Part shown: positions 11,106 through 22,967 of the stretch, one piece after another
How positions within the stretch are numbered: the first letter of the stretch is position 1
How the letters are laid out: every line of letters begins with the position of its first letter
NCBI GenBank assembly: GCA_002633025.1
Contig: NMRB01000392.1
Coordinates: forward strand, 291,374-355,373
DNA length: 64,000 nucleotides
Direction: 5' to 3'
DNA from: Notospermus geniculatus
Taxonomy: Eukaryota; Nemertea; Pilidiophora; Heteronemertea; Lineidae
Program-made: the position numbers and the translations under genes
The notes under the pieces: generated by a model
Told to the model about the DNA's origin: nothing
Database searches by the model: none
Seen by the model: only the letters and a program-made list of their open reading frames with translations

Positions 11106-12157
11106 ACAAGGGAGGAAACTCTGTTAGTGCATTTGTACATTTTTGTTCACATGTTATAGGCCTGTCTGTCTCCGACCCTACAATAACTTCTGGGCAAAGT
11201 AAAACATACTGGATGCTAAAAAAGAAATCACCAAAGCTGAACAGCTGTACCTGCATGACCTATTAGATCAATTGTAAGTGCACCAACTTACACCTTATAA
11301 CTACAATAGCAACAGAACTGAGCAAAAGTTCTGAGCCTCCACCTGGAAAACCTTGCTCAAATTCCCAACTCATTCTTTAAAAAGTATACTCTAAGTGGTG
11401 ACTGACCGAGAAATAGTACGTTTGATTCTGAACCATCTGGATCCCGATGGTGTACAGTTCAGGAGACGAAGAAGGCTGCGGAGGAGGCAGTAATCTGTCG
11501 AACGGCAGAATCAAAATGTCCACACACAACAAATGGATCACTGTCGCCTCCAACCACATTATTCGTCGCGAATAGCCATCTATGTATCCACGAATGCAAA
11601 ACCCGAAGGTTTATACTATGTCCCAGGTCTTTGGTCTTCTTCTGTGCGCATTCCGCGTCATTTTGTTGTGCCGGGTCACAAATTTCATACCCAAAATCCC
11701 ACGGGACTTTTATTTTGCCCATTTCACACCTGACTGGAGTAAAGAGTTAACAAATGGAGCTTGAACTCCAACATGAAATCCATCTTGAAATCCAACATGG
11801 CTATTTTGGCGGCCATATTTAAAATCGATATGGCGGCCACCAGAGGGCGCGAAATTTTGGGGCCCATCTTTTTTCATGATTCTTAGGTGTCAAAGTACCA
11901 TGTCGGGAGTTTCATGCTTTCTTGAAGAAGTGAAAGATTTTACCTTCAACTGCTCTACTATAACTGGTGTTTGAACTATACCATAAATTTCAACGAGAAG
12001 CGCTTACTTTAGATAGGTGACTGACTCTGGTTCTGAAAGAACCTAACACCGGAGACCTCCAGACGTCACTTGGATGTCATCTCTCGATGTGACTCCACTG
12101 ACCATCCTCCCACAGCAGAGCTTTGGTCACGTTCCTCTTCATACACTCGCACACAAA
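11106..12157. other. Intergenic, no gene seen
   Basis: No supported gene. The stretch near 11800-11860 contains repeated 'atggcggcc' words that are common in dispersed repeats. Confidence 0.4.
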
Positions 12158-14400
12158 ACGGCTTACTGTATTTTGCGTAATATTTCGCCGATTTAGCGTA
12201 ATATTGCGCCAAGGGAGAATTCATTATTTTGCTAGCATAGAAAGTAGTTCTTGAAAACTCGCGCAGTGATCCCATAACTCACCGAGTTATCCGCGACCAC
12301 GTGGCTTACAAAGTGAGCAACGTTACAGGCCTCAACGGTAGGCCTATGATTACTTGTGTCTGTAAATAAAGGAAAATGTAGGCCTAAATTAAAAAGAAAT
12401 TAAGAAAGGAACAAATTGTAGGCCTTGGCTAGTCCATGAGCTCGAATCTAGGACTCAAAACAAACTTCCGATTCAGCAACAGTAGGACCTAGGCCTACGT
12501 CCCGATGGTACGCTTACCGGATCAGCCCTCCTCGGCGTCAAGGCCGAAAATGGGCAGGGGCGTCACGTATTTAGGAAAAAACAACGTAAGCTCCTACCGA
12601 TAGACCTACTGAGATTCACCTGTCAGCTATCTTACCCCATCTGTGGTTCTTGCAACAAAACTGCAGAAGAGAGCTCTCACTTAGGGCGATCGCCACATTT
12701 TGCCTTGACACCCCAAGATCTACGGCCCCACCAAGTGAGTTGAGCAGCGCCCCCAAAAGCACACTGCATGAATTCTCTGCCGGTATCACTATATTTACAT
12801 AGGCCTACCTCTTATGCCTCCCGCTCCATGCATCATCGATCGATGGGCCTGTGCGATTAGGCCTATCCATAATATCAAGAATATATAAGTACCAAGAATG
12901 TACAACTCAGTAATCAATCAAAAGGGTGGGCATTAGGTTACTTTTTCTGATAATAGAGGGCGTACGGTAATTATAGGCCTTCTAATTAAATAACCAATGT
13001 TTAGATTTAAGGGTTGTTAACTCTATTGTATTATTTAGAATAACGTCAATATTCTTATGTAAAGTTACAAACATATTACTGACATACAATTTTTTTTTGA
13101 TTTTGGTGAAACCATGGATTTGTTGTTTAGGTCAGAGTGCCCGACCCAGAGATCAAGTACGATATCAATTTGTCGAAAATATGGTCCATTCAAAAATGCT
13201 CTGTAGCTCGGTTATTTCTGAGTGCATACAACTTCGGGAGGTGTCATTTTGTTCGTAATGATCTTCCCTACACAATATCCTTCACAAATTAAGATTCCTT
13301 CAGTTACATGGTCACCAGAGGCACATTAGTAAACTGACTTTTGTCACATATTTGGAGTTGTACATTCTTGGTACTTATATATTCTTGATAATATATAGCC
13401 ATGACGTCATGACGCTACCTGTAGACACAAACATAGGCCTATTCGCCCGGCTGCACTCGGAAAATTAAAAGCCCCAGTCACAGCAGACGTCGTCATAAGA
13501 AATCAATATTACTCAACGACGCCATTGTTACAACAGAAGGCGCTCCTGCCTCGCACCAATCTGTTACGCCGTGCTCCCAGGATTGTGGGAAATCAAGATG
13601 GCGCCGGGTGATTGACAGCGAACTACTTGGCTTGACTGATCATGTGATCCCTCGATCCCCGTAGTTACTAGGATCAAAATACCTACAAACCTCGCTTATT
13701 ATGATAGTTGTTACTTGCCATACAATTATTCACAAAAATCTGTCAATATTTTTGCATTTAACAAAGAATGTTAAGCCAGTCACTTGGGACTTATTTTATT
13801 CCTGCGCTGTGATGAGGTCGCGGACGTACACGTCGGCCAAATCTGGCCGATGTGATGCGTTCCACGGCTACACAGGTCTGTGCACAAGCAGTCTCACGCA
13901 AGCAGTCTCGCGCAGCCTGTGTGACACAATGCAACGACGCACAAGAGCGGACGACGTCATCACGACACTGCTCTGCGCGTGGCGAGTGGGGCTTTTAATT
14001 TTTCGGGTTTTCCCGGCGATGTTTCACTTTTGCCACTTGTTTCAGGATTGCCTCGCCAAAGTCAGTAATACCGCATTCACATCAATTTTCGTCTGTTTTG
14101 GAGGTGGGTACATGCTATAGAAACAAAATAAGGATTACCTAGGTGGGCAGCTGATATTGTACCTTCAACAAAGGTGGTTTTTCAAGGCAATTTTGCATCG
14201 AATCGAGAAAAATATGCTCGATTTTACAGATATTAGCAATAGTGAACACTCCCTCAGCGGAACTAACTGACCTCGTCCCCGAGGTGCCGCACATGCATTG
14301 GGTGTATGTTTCTGCATAGGCATCGAAAAAGGTACCATGTTTCCCGGTTTTCCCCACAACATTACGCCAGGCGTAATGATTACGCAAAATACAGTAAGCC
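12158..14400. repeat. Widely spaced inverted words, possible large decayed element
   Basis: GCTTACTGTATTTTGCGTAA near 12161-12180 is repeated in inverted form (TTACGCAAAATACAGTAAGC) near 14381-14400. Further inverted pairs lie inside, including 13450-13475 against 13985-14010 (AAAATTAAAAGCCCC and complement). The ends are short, so this may be coincidence of several insertions rather than one element. Confidence 0.3.
12873..13390. repeat. Perfect 36-bp inverted repeat, 446 bp apart
   Basis: The segment 12873-12908 (starting TATCAAGAATATATAAG) is the exact reverse complement of 13355-13390. The centre has no recognisable gene. It probably marks the ends of a small insertion, but no clear target duplication is visible. 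Confidence 0.7.
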
Positions 14401-14780
14401 CACAAAACCCTGCAGAAATTGGGCCTCCCAGCCAAGCATGAGGTGGTCAGAAATCCATTGCCCAATCAAAGTGCAGCATTTCTATGGTGTGAATGCTAAA
14501 TAATTATGGCTCATATAAACAATCAAAAATAATAAGAATCTTATTTATACGAAGAACCACTGGGATAATGCCCAGTCAATTTTGAAATGACATAAGTGAT
14601 TTGTAAATACAAAATTTCTACGATAAAACAACCATTGGTAGGGTTCAAGACTTCTGGACGCTAAAGATGCAGGAATATTATCATAGTTCGAAATTGGTGG
14701 TGTCAGTTGTGGATATTTCTTGGGTTTGCTATTAACAAATATAAATAAAACAACATGGCATTGTAAATGTCGTATGGTTC
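13411..14780. other. Intergenic, no supported gene
   Basis: An open frame at 13701-14120 has no recognisable domain. No other gene signal is seen. Confidence 0.4.
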
Positions 14781-14814
14781 CCGATGTACAGGTGCTTCTT
14801 CCGGTACATGAATG

Positions 14815-14905
14815 GTACATTGATAGAGATAAAGATACGTTGATAGAGATCAGATACATTGAGGGAGATCAGGATACATTGACAGAGATCAGGGTACATT
14901 GACTG
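14815..14905. repeat. Short tandem repeat, ~21-24-bp unit
   Basis: Four degenerate units of the type GATACATTGATAGAGATCAG follow each other. They extend the repeat-rich block that runs to 15530. Confidence 0.7.
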
Positions 14906-14959
14906 ATGGATTAGGATGAGACCCATAGAACTTGATCTTATGCCAATAACTTTTCCCGT

Positions 14960-15530
14960 AATTGACCTTGACCTTGATCTTGATATCTGATGGTTCCAGG
15001 ACCAAATGTACCCTGACAATTGGTACCGGAAAAAAGGTACCCAGAAAAAAATGTACCTAGGACAAAAGGTACCCGGACAAATGGTACCTTTTGTCCGGTA
15101 CATTTTGTCCTAGGTACATTTTGTCCGGGTACGTTATGTCCTGTCACCATATCTGATCAAGGTCATTGCATAATCGAAACGGGCATTCTCAATAACCTAA
15201 GTATGTCTGATATCATGCCTCTACCTCTACCACAGGCTAAGATATTTCAAATTATCAAGTTTGACCTTGACCTTGACCTCTGATTATCGAAGTCGTTGCA
15301 TAATCGAAATCGGCATCATCGATAACCTACGTGTAGGTGGTATCATGCCTCTATCTGTACCACAGGGAGATCTATTTTAAATTATCAAGTTTGACCTTGA
15401 CCTTGACCTCTGATCATCAAGGTCGTTGCATAATCGAAATGGACATCATCGGTAACCTAACTATGGGTGATATCATGCCTCTATCTCTACCACAGGCAGA
15501 GATATTTCAAATGATCAAGTTTGATATATC
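14960..15530. repeat. Tandem 130-bp repeat with TGACCT half-sites
   Basis: Three units carry GCATAATCGAAA at 15168, 15298 and 15428, exactly 130 bp apart. Each has a run of TTGACCTTGACC followed by ATCATCAAGGTC and a tail TATCATGCCTCTA. A partial fourth unit lies to the left of the palindromic minisatellite. The family also occurs at 1047-1325. Confidence 0.85.
14998..15146. repeat. Palindromic GGTACC / TTTTGTCC minisatellite
   Basis: Units of about 14-15 bp (ACAAAAGGTACCCGG and variants) run in one orientation from about 15000 to 15085. They are then mirrored as TACCTTTTGTCCGG units to 15146, giving a long hairpin-capable array. It interrupts a unit of the 130-bp TGACCT repeat. Confidence 0.75.
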
Positions 15531-15872
15531 AAAATCTCATGATAAGGGTAGAACTGTCTTGTTTCTGTTGCTCTAGGTGCTAAAGGAGCCGAGTTATGAC
15601 ATCAAATAAAAGCGTGACGGACAAATGATGGAGGCGTCTGATGTTGAAAGTGATTAGCTCATTGGATTGCCCAGGTTGACAAACCTAGGGGTAGGATGTG
15701 TTACCAGGACTGTAGCTGTTGAAGGAGATAAGATATGAAGGCGTGACAGACGGACACACACAGACGCGCACACACACAGACACCATGACCAAAAACAATA
15801 TGGTTCCCGATCTTGATGATCGGGAACCATAATATACCGAATATGGAACATCAGCTGTTAACTTTTAACCCC

Positions 15873-16916
15873 TCAAGCTTTACGGATTCTTGCTGGAAGA
15901 CATAGCGTCACCATCGTCTGTAATTCCTCTTTGAAGATCTTCAAGGTGCTGGCATATATGAGGAAGTTAAAGCTGTAGTTCATCATTGAAAATGAGCTCG
16001 CGAAATAACCAATCATTAAAAATGTCTTCACTTCCTGTTCTGACCTTCCTGGCCAAGCCTCTACGATGTAATTGAAATAGTTGCAATAGCCCCAAACTGT
16101 AGAAAATGGGACTGTGCTGACGATGTACAGAAGGCATACAAGCAACAGACTAACTAAGCTATTATCATTTCGAACAGATTTTGAGATTGTAGAGGTGATT
16201 CGTCGAGACTTCCAGATACCAATTATTATGAGTAAACTAAGAGTAAATATGAATACAATAGGGATAAAATGGGGAATAACATGCTCCATCATCTCAACTA
16301 ATAAAAATCTGTCCAACTTCGGAAAATGCGGAACATGATAGAAGCAAGCTAAATCAGAAGTACTACCCCATTCGTATATGTCGTAGTAAACAATTACTAG
16401 ACAATTTACTGAAAACATGGTGCCGGCTACCAAATGTAGGAGTGCCTTCCGTCGGTTGTTTGAGTAGATGATATGCACTTGCATAGGTCGCCAAACACCT
16501 ATGCACCTCTCTAAGGAAAACAGCACAATGATGTATGACGATATAGAACAAGATGTACGGTATATATAATTCACAGCCTTGCATAAAATTCGTGGCCCAA
16601 GAGAAAACGAGTCTTCCATGAAAAAATAACCGTTTGGTCTCTCGAGCAGCCCGCTAACTACCCAGGAATAGGCCCCATGTAAAAGAGTCCCGAGGTCGGC
16701 AACGGCCAAAGGGGTGAGGTACGTCACTGTCACGAGATCCTTCCGCCTGCAACGTAGGAACACAACGATTGAGAGAATGTTACCGATGATGCCAATTATG
16801 ATCACAATGCCTAGGAAGTACTTGCTGGTGAATTGGGCAAGAATATTTAATATTTTGAGGACCGGTGTTAAGTCATCCGCGGGATATTCTCCTGATGGTG
16901 AGCGAGCAAGCTCCAT
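15873..16916 (-). CDS. Rhodopsin-class peptide-type GPCR, intronless frame (copy 2)
   Basis: The frame from 16916 encodes 347 residues beginning MELARS. The open frame extends to 17021, adding 35 residues, but I prefer 16916 because the other three paralogs start at the equivalent MEL. It shows the same seven-segment layout as copy 1: GNILSIVVF in segment 1, LAVAD in segment 2, ERC in place of DRY, HVIPHFIP in segment 5, and NFLIYA in place of NPxxY. The short tail after segment 7 is rich in basic residues and Cys (MVTLCLPARIRKA). It is closer to copy 1 than to copies 3 and 4. Ligand unknown. Confidence 0.9.
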   Translation of the reverse strand: MELARSPSGEYPADDLTPVLKILNILAQFTSKYFLGIVIIIGIIGNILSIVVFLRCRRKDLVTVTYLTPLAVADLGTLLHGAYSWVVSGLLERPNGYFFMEDSFSLGPRILCKAVNYIYRTSCSISSYIIVLFSLERCIGVWRPMQVHIIYSNNRRKALLHLVAGTMFSVNCLVIVYYDIYEWGSTSDLACFYHVPHFPKLDRFLLVEMMEHVIPHFIPIVFIFTLSLLIIIGIWKSRRITSTISKSVRNDNSLVSLLLVCLLYIVSTVPFSTVWGYCNYFNYIVEAWPGRSEQEVKTFLMIGYFASSFSMMNYSFNFLIYASTLKIFKEELQTMVTLCLPARIRKA

Positions 16917-17021
16917 TGAAAATAAATCCTTCTTTTTCCAATACCCAAATCCTCCGTCGAGGCTGCGTAGCATACCAGTACAGTATGGGTGGTTGTCTTT
17001 CTTATACATGTAAGTGATCAC

Positions 17022-18405
17022 GGTAATCCTAAGTAGATGGAAACTAGCGAAACGAATTCTTTGAGCTCGATCCTTATCTGGCTGCTCTGATCCTATTGAA
17101 ATTGATCCTCAAAGCCGTGTGCTTGAAAAATACCGTCATTGTGTCGTTTTTAGCATTCATTTAATTAAGAACGAGTTATTTCTGCTGCTGATATAAACCT
17201 CATTGTAATCTAATTTTGACACTTTGAAGGTTTTTTTATTCAGTTTCCTTTTACGACATGTATTTGCAACTGATTAGTTCTTACCGGTAGTACCAAATAT
17301 ATTGGGCAAAACATTCTTGATAGTGCGCATCTGATTTGAATCAGAATAGAATCTCGTACCTCAAGTAAAATTCCGTGAACGTGATTGGCTCATTTACGTC
17401 ATGTGACCTTGTGTCATTTCGAAATGTCCCCCCGCGGGTGGTCATATCACGATATGTAGCCCGCTACCATGGCTATGTAATGGCCGCCGTTTTTTCACTC
17501 TCTCGGTTCGCAAGTTCGAACGGCCATAAAACAAATGCAGTCTTTTCAAACGGAAAAATACCACTCACATTCTCATTTCTTGGACGTAAGCAGTTGCCTT
17601 GATGCAAAATGGTTAACTCAAAACGTCCCAAACTCGAGGCCGGGGCCAGTTGTGTCTTGCATTGAACACACAGTCAAGTGGAATTCAACACTCAGCATGT
17701 GACGTCGCGTCGCGTCATTTCACTGCAGTACACACTGTGGATGCATTACGTCACGTCATTTCTTGTCCTTAATTTTGGCATTGATTTGAATTTTTCATAA
17801 AAGAATGTCGTTTTCAATCAACAAGACTTTCGGAGACATATCATCCCAGCGGGGGGACATTCGGTATGTCACCCGACATTTCGGGCAACATTTTTATAAT
17901 GTCGTAAATGTGTACGCAGCTACACAGCGTGTTGAGTATATCAAACAATGCTCTCCAGCATGGGTATGAGAGTAAGGTTCATGCACATGTATTCAACATA
18001 AAATTCTTCATTCTTCCAATGAAACATTTCTTTGGTGCTATTGCAGTCAAAGCTGTGAATTCATTTTCTTCAATGATGAAAATAATGCTAATGGTACATG
18101 TACGCCCCAGGAATCAAGGAATGCATGTTGTTGAAATCTCTTTCCGTGGGGATACTTCCAACGCGATTTTCTCTATTTCATGAAAAGATTGTTCCTTACG
18201 CCTACCTCCGACGCCATTTCTGTATTTACTGGAAAAAGTGTTTCAGAAGTATCTTCTCAATCTTGCTTGCATACTTCAGAGATGGAAGCTGAGTAAACTC
18301 GGCCGATCGTCGGTGGTGCATTCTACACCAGGCTTAGTCTATATCGGTTAGATTTGCGTCTGAGGTGCTGCGCATGATTTTGTGAAAGGAAGCCTAGGCT
18401 ACATA
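17022..18405. other. Intergenic, no supported gene
   Basis: Only short open frames with no family resemblance, and no strong repeat. Confidence 0.4.
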
Positions 18406-18600
18406 AGGCGCCAGTTCCATAGAGTTCACGTTTACACTTTTCACGCGCCACGCTTCACGTTTTCCTTTCGTTCCTCGATTCAGCGCACAACGAGACACAC
18501 ATTACCTGTCATGTGGCATGCTTTTCTCCGAGGAACGAAAGGAAAACGTGCAGTGTAACGCGAGAAAAATGTAAACGTGAACTCTATGGAACTGGAGCCT
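18406..18600. mobile_element. MITE-like palindrome
   Basis: The arms read AGGCGCCAGTTCCATAGAG on the left and CTCTATGGAACTGGAGCCT on the right. A second inverted block (GTTTTCCTTTCGTTCCTCG and its complement) lies further in. The total is about 195 bp with no coding sequence. Confidence 0.7.
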
Positions 18601-18602
18601 CA

Positions 18603-18753
18603 GGCCGGCCATACACGATCAATATTATTGCACAATATGGGGCCCAAAATAGGGGCATGTGCTTCTGGCATAATGGATGGAAGAAAGACTGGCAATAATA
18701 TCGCCCATTTTGATCCTCATATTGTGCAATAATATTGAACGTGTATGGGCTGC
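18603..18753. mobile_element. Second MITE-like palindrome, adjacent
   Basis: The arms share GGCCATACACG and CGTGTATGGGC, then CAATATTATTGCACAATATG and its complement. It lies three bases after the preceding palindrome. Confidence 0.7.
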
Positions 18754-18794
18754 TTTAGGTAGGCCTAATTGAAGCATCAATTTGCCAAACAGTA

Positions 18795-19058
18795 TTGGTA
18801 AAGTAAACTGTTCACTGAAAACATGGACACGGCTTCTGCTTGTAACACTTTCCTTCGGTGGTTTGAGCAGATGAGGTGGACTTGCATAGATCGCCATATA
18901 CCAAAGCACCTTTCCAACGAAAGAGCACAATGATGTAAGACGGTATAGAACAAGATGTCTACTAGATGTGATTAATTGTCTCACACAAAAATCGTGGCCC
19001 GAGAGAAAACGTAACTTGCATGAAACAATAACCGGTCGCTCGAGTAGCCCGCTAACTA
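18795..19058 (-). pseudogene. GPCR pseudogene fragment
   Basis: On the minus strand this stretch aligns base by base with the middle of GPCR copy 2 (about 16395-16668). That region covers segment 2 end, segment 3 and the start of segment 4. Shared words include AGAACAAGATGT, GCTCGAGTAGCCCGCTAAC and AGCACAATGATGTA. It carries stops and indels, and both receptor ends are missing. The right end stops abruptly at a non-homologous junction near 19058. Confidence 0.8.
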
Positions 19059-19674
19059 GGGGAGACTGGGGCGCTTAGGACAATTTTTACAATTATTCAA
19101 AACTTTAGTAAAAACTCATCAAAATGACTATTATTGTCTCTTAAAGCATCATCTCATCCATCACGAGTAAATTATCATAATTATATTTTTATGATTTTAC
19201 CTACCATTTTTTCTTCATTTGGAAAAGTCCACCACATGCCTTATAATGTTGCCAGTCCCTTACTATAAGCTCCAGCCATCATGTCCATGCGACGTACCGT
19301 AAGGGCCTGGCAAGATTATACCGTTCGAGAAGGACGCGACTGCTTAAAACTTCCTCGGCCAATCGCGTCGGATAATGTGAAAAGTTTACTACTGGTCGTA
19401 GGCAGTAATAATAAACCTGTGCCCTGTCAGTGTCATTTTATCAATTTTGTGAGAATTAGCTCTTGTTAGGCAAAAACGAATGAATGATTCCTTCGTCGCA
19501 ACAGTGACAATAATGACCGTTGATTATGTATAATGTGCATATGTACTGAGGAACAAGCTGGTTGGCCTGGCCTTCTGTATGCATACGATAAACATGTTCT
19601 GTGCATTCTTTTATGCAATTTGAAAACCAACATGTATTATCTTCATATTTTCCTTTCCGAGTGATTTTTCCCAG
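19059..19674. other. Intergenic, no supported gene
   Basis: No recognisable gene. The region lies between a receptor remnant and the left border of the segmental duplication. Confidence 0.4.
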
Positions 19675-21778
19675 AATTGCATAATGTGGCCAGCCCCAAA
19701 CTCATCGCGATGCCACCATTTCATCGTGATTGGAACCTTGCAACTGATTAATCGACCGAGGGTGTCCACACTCTGCGACCAGTCGTTGCCTGTTGATGTG
19801 ACCCAAGCGGAATTAACTTTAATGGCAATCAGATTTTGACGAAATGAATGACTCGGATCGGCAAACACCCGGGTCTCTTCGGGACTAGCTTTCCACATCA
19901 CGAGCCTGTAACGGGACAATCAACATGTTCTGTTGGCGGCGACAGAGTCGTGAAATTGTAGATGGACAACACGGAGCAGCAAATATGTCCACATTTTGAG
20001 ATGCAACACCCTGCATGACGCTGCAGAAAGTTGCGTCGCATCGAGTTGCGTAGTGCGGACAGGGTTTTAGGCCCTTTTCTCTACCTTCCTAAAACATTGC
20101 CTCACGAGAGTCTTCAATTCTTGCTTGAAGATCTTCAATGTACAGGCGTAGATGAGGAAATTGAAGCAATAATTCATCATAGAGAACGACGTGGTGAAGT
20201 AACCGATCATTAAAAATATTTTAACATCCTGTTCAGACCGTCCAGGCCATTCTTCTAAGATGTAGTTAAAATAGTTACAATAGCTCCAAACGGTAGAGTG
20301 AGGAACTGTACTGATGATGTAGAGAAGGCAAACGAGTAACAGACTAACTAGGCTGTTATCGTGTTGTGCGCTTTTGGTGATGGCGGAAGTTGCTCTCTTT
20401 GCTGTCCAAATTCCCAATATGATGAGTAGGCTTAGGATGAATATAAGGGCACAGGGGAAAATATGTGGGATCACGTGGTCCATCGTCTCGACCAAAAGAA
20501 ACCTGCCTAGTTTAGAGAAAGTAGGGACGTAGAAGAAGCAGGCCAGATCGATGCCACCCCATTCGTATATCCAATAGTATACAATTACTAATGTATTGAT
20601 AACACTCATAGTCCCAATCATCATCAGTATCGTAAGTTTTCGAATCTTTTTGGAGTATAGTAAATGAATTTTTAGTGGCACCCACACGCCCAGGCATCTT
20701 TCTATTGAAAAGAGCACAATGATATAGGACGATATACAAGACGATGTGCGGTATATGTATCCGATTCCCTTACACAGAATATGCGGACCCAAAGAAAAGG
20801 GGTCATCAATAAAGAAGTATCCATTCGACCGTTCGAGGACTCCACTAACAAGCCAAGAGTACACGCCATACAGAAGGGTTCCGAGGTCAGCCACGGCGAG
20901 TGGGGTGAGATACGTCACAGTCACCAAATCCTTTCGCTTGCAACGAAGAAAGACCACGATTGAGAGAATGTTTCCGAAGATTCCTATCGTAATTACCAAA
21001 CCTAAGATACACTTGCTGGTGAAGCCTGTCACCATGCTCATGATTTCCAGCGTAGACGACAGTTCCTCCTCCGTTTCAACCACTTTTGGTGTCGCAAGTT
21101 CCATGGTTATCTAATTCTCGTCGCTCAGAAATAGGGACACAATATTCCTTTTACATTGAAACAGGTGAGAGTTGCTCGCAAAGGAGGGAGATAGCGGTGA
21201 AATTTTCGTGCAAGTGTACATTAGATTCACAACGGAAGCATTTAACCCAGCATTCAATCCAGTATCTTCATGCTTCAAATGGGATGAGCTCAATGTTCCG
21301 AGCAGTGATTCTGCGTCGTAGTAAATTTACATGGAAGACAACAGCGAGTCCGATTATTTGCCACATGTCCGTGTTTCCCTATGAATTCTCCATCAATCGT
21401 AGACTTCCGATTTAACACCTGTTTGTTTCGTTTCTCTCGACTGAACTGTTATAGTGATAAGCGTGGTGTATTTTTTGACCATTCAGTTTCTATTCTCAGC
21501 AATAACAGATTTATTTTAAAAAGTCCTTTGATGTGTATAAGAAGACTATATTTGGGCTTTATTCAAATGAGTTTCGCAGAGTCAACATTCTAGAATAGGA
21601 TTTTCATTGTTGTATAGGAGAAATAATTGCCATTATTCGTGGAAGGCAAAGTTTGGTTTTCGGTTTGACGATGTTTGTTTCATAGCTGGAAGATTTCTGG
21701 CCTCAGATTTTCCTACCGGTGATGATTACGTTCATTGAATACCGAATAGCGACTTAATTATATTTGGTCGAGTGCAGA
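19675..21778. repeat. Segmental duplication, copy A
   Basis: This block is repeated in direct orientation at 39897-43038. Both borders are sharp: AATTGCATAATGTGGCCAGC at the left and ATTTGGTCGAGTGCAG at the right. It contains GPCR copy 3 and its flanks. Copy A lacks about 960 bp (39967-40928) and a 121-bp MITE that copy B has. It carries a short extra segment near 21585-21640. Confidence 0.9.
20067..21104 (-). CDS. Rhodopsin-class peptide-type GPCR, intronless frame (copy 3)
   Basis: The 345-residue frame starts MELATPKVV. It has seven hydrophobic segments with the family hallmarks: GNILSIVVF, LAVAD, an ERC triplet after segment 3, HVIPHIFP in segment 5, and NFLIYA in segment 7. The C-terminal tail is short and basic (RQCFRKVEKRA), with a Cys that could be lipid-modified. 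It differs from copy 4 at a few tens of residues at most, as expected for a recent duplication. The frame is intact and no intron is needed. Ligand unknown. Confidence 0.9.
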   Translation of the reverse strand: MELATPKVVETEEELSSTLEIMSMVTGFTSKCILGLVITIGIFGNILSIVVFLRCKRKDLVTVTYLTPLAVADLGTLLYGVYSWLVSGVLERSNGYFFIDDPFSLGPHILCKGIGYIYRTSSCISSYIIVLFSIERCLGVWVPLKIHLLYSKKIRKLTILMMIGTMSVINTLVIVYYWIYEWGGIDLACFFYVPTFSKLGRFLLVETMDHVIPHIFPCALIFILSLLIILGIWTAKRATSAITKSAQHDNSLVSLLLVCLLYIISTVPHSTVWSYCNYFNYILEEWPGRSEQDVKIFLMIGYFTTSFSMMNYCFNFLIYACTLKIFKQELKTLVRQCFRKVEKRA

Positions 21779-22617
21779 GTCTCGCGTATCAATCGTACGT
21801 AATGTAGACAAATGGCAGAGTTAGGAGGGCTGCTTATGATTTTTATTTTTTTCCCGGGACGGTTTTCCCGAAAGCGGTCGTATTCAGTATGTCATGTTGA
21901 TTTGGGTTTTGCCGAGAGCGGTGGTACCATGTTAATTTGTCGTGTTGGTTTCTCCTCGTTCTCCAGTATTGTGTTGGGTTACCTTCGATGGTGTAAGGTG
22001 TTGGCTGGTTGTAGAACAGAGGTTCGATGCTACTTTGTAATAAACTGATGATGTTATAAGATGCACTCCGGTTTCATAGTGATTTTCTTTGGGGGTTTTG
22101 AGTATTGGGAGAAGGGCGCGGGGTATAAGGCAAGGCAAGGGTGGATAAGAAGAGCTGCATCGGTTCTCTTCACTCCCAATACTCAATGCCGCGAGCTCAC
22201 TCACAGATAGGGGGCACTGTGGAATCGGTCAGATCCACAGTGACCCCTATCGGTAAGGGAGCGAACCCTTCCTTTTCTGCATGGCACGGCGGAAGGAGGG
22301 CACGTGGAGACGGATGGTATGATACCACGGGATCGGGTGTGTGCGGTTAAGGGGGGATGTAAAGAGGCCACTGAGTGAAGTACAACAAGTAGGACCCGTC
22401 CAAAAAGGTTAATATCCGTGAGGTTGACAGCCAGAAGGGCATGGTCATCGGTGTCTATACATGCATGGCTCACTGTACACTGCACACACACACTAATTAC
22501 ACAAGCCCCATTGTCTTTACGAGACATTACATCAACTGAGCTTCGGTGCAATCAAACTCCAAGCTACCACCCTTTCCGACTAATCAAGTAACGTAAAACG
22601 CAACAGAATAAAATATA
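21779..22617. other. Intergenic, small hairpins only
   Basis: No supported gene. A hairpin with arms CACTGTGGAATCGG and GATCCACAGTG lies near 22217-22243. A second inverted pair (GAGTATTGGGAG and CTCCCAATACTC) lies at about 22098 and 22183. Confidence 0.4.
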
Positions 22618-22868
22618 GCTAGAGACAAGGAGCCACGAAAATGTTGATTTTATCGCGTACATCCAAGCCATACAAAACTTCCGATCAGGGTTGAGGAGGG
22701 TCCATGTGCCAACTCTTGAATTGGCCAAGAGGGTGTTTGCCCCGATGTTTCATGCAAGGAATCATCCAAAATATCAGCGTTTACAGATGGAGGATGTTTC
22801 CCTTTGGCTGGCTGTTCCTGATGAACTGAAGGAATTCCTAGATGGGACTGAAAGTGTTGCATTTACAG
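22618..22868 (+). CDS. Internal exon of a DUF6589-like protein (fragment)
   Basis: An open stretch in one frame is bounded by an acceptor-like ATAG on the left and a good donor (ACAG then GTAAGC) at 22868. It encodes a segment containing FAPMFHARNHPKYQR followed by DVSLWLAVPDELKEF and a closing ESVAFTG. The pattern of a hydrophobic 'NHxxY' segment, an acidic spacer, Trp, and a final Gly-containing motif resembles DUF6589-type proteins that are multicopy in invertebrates. Neighbouring exons are not found, so this may be a relic. The family call is inference from memory of the pattern. Confidence 0.5.
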
Positions 22869-22967
22869 GTAAGCCTAGCCAGATTTCTTAATCAACGCCC
22901 ATTTACACTGGCTTAGTCCACCTTCCATTAATTTATGTGCGTCAGCCAATTTTAGTTAAAGTGGGAT

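Noticed and set aside
13701-14120. 139-residue frame
   Set aside because: No family resemblance. Composition and position in repeat-rich DNA suggest chance.
16917-17021. Upstream start for GPCR copy 2 (35 extra residues)
   Set aside because: The other three paralogs start at the equivalent MEL position, and the extra residues have no counterpart in them.
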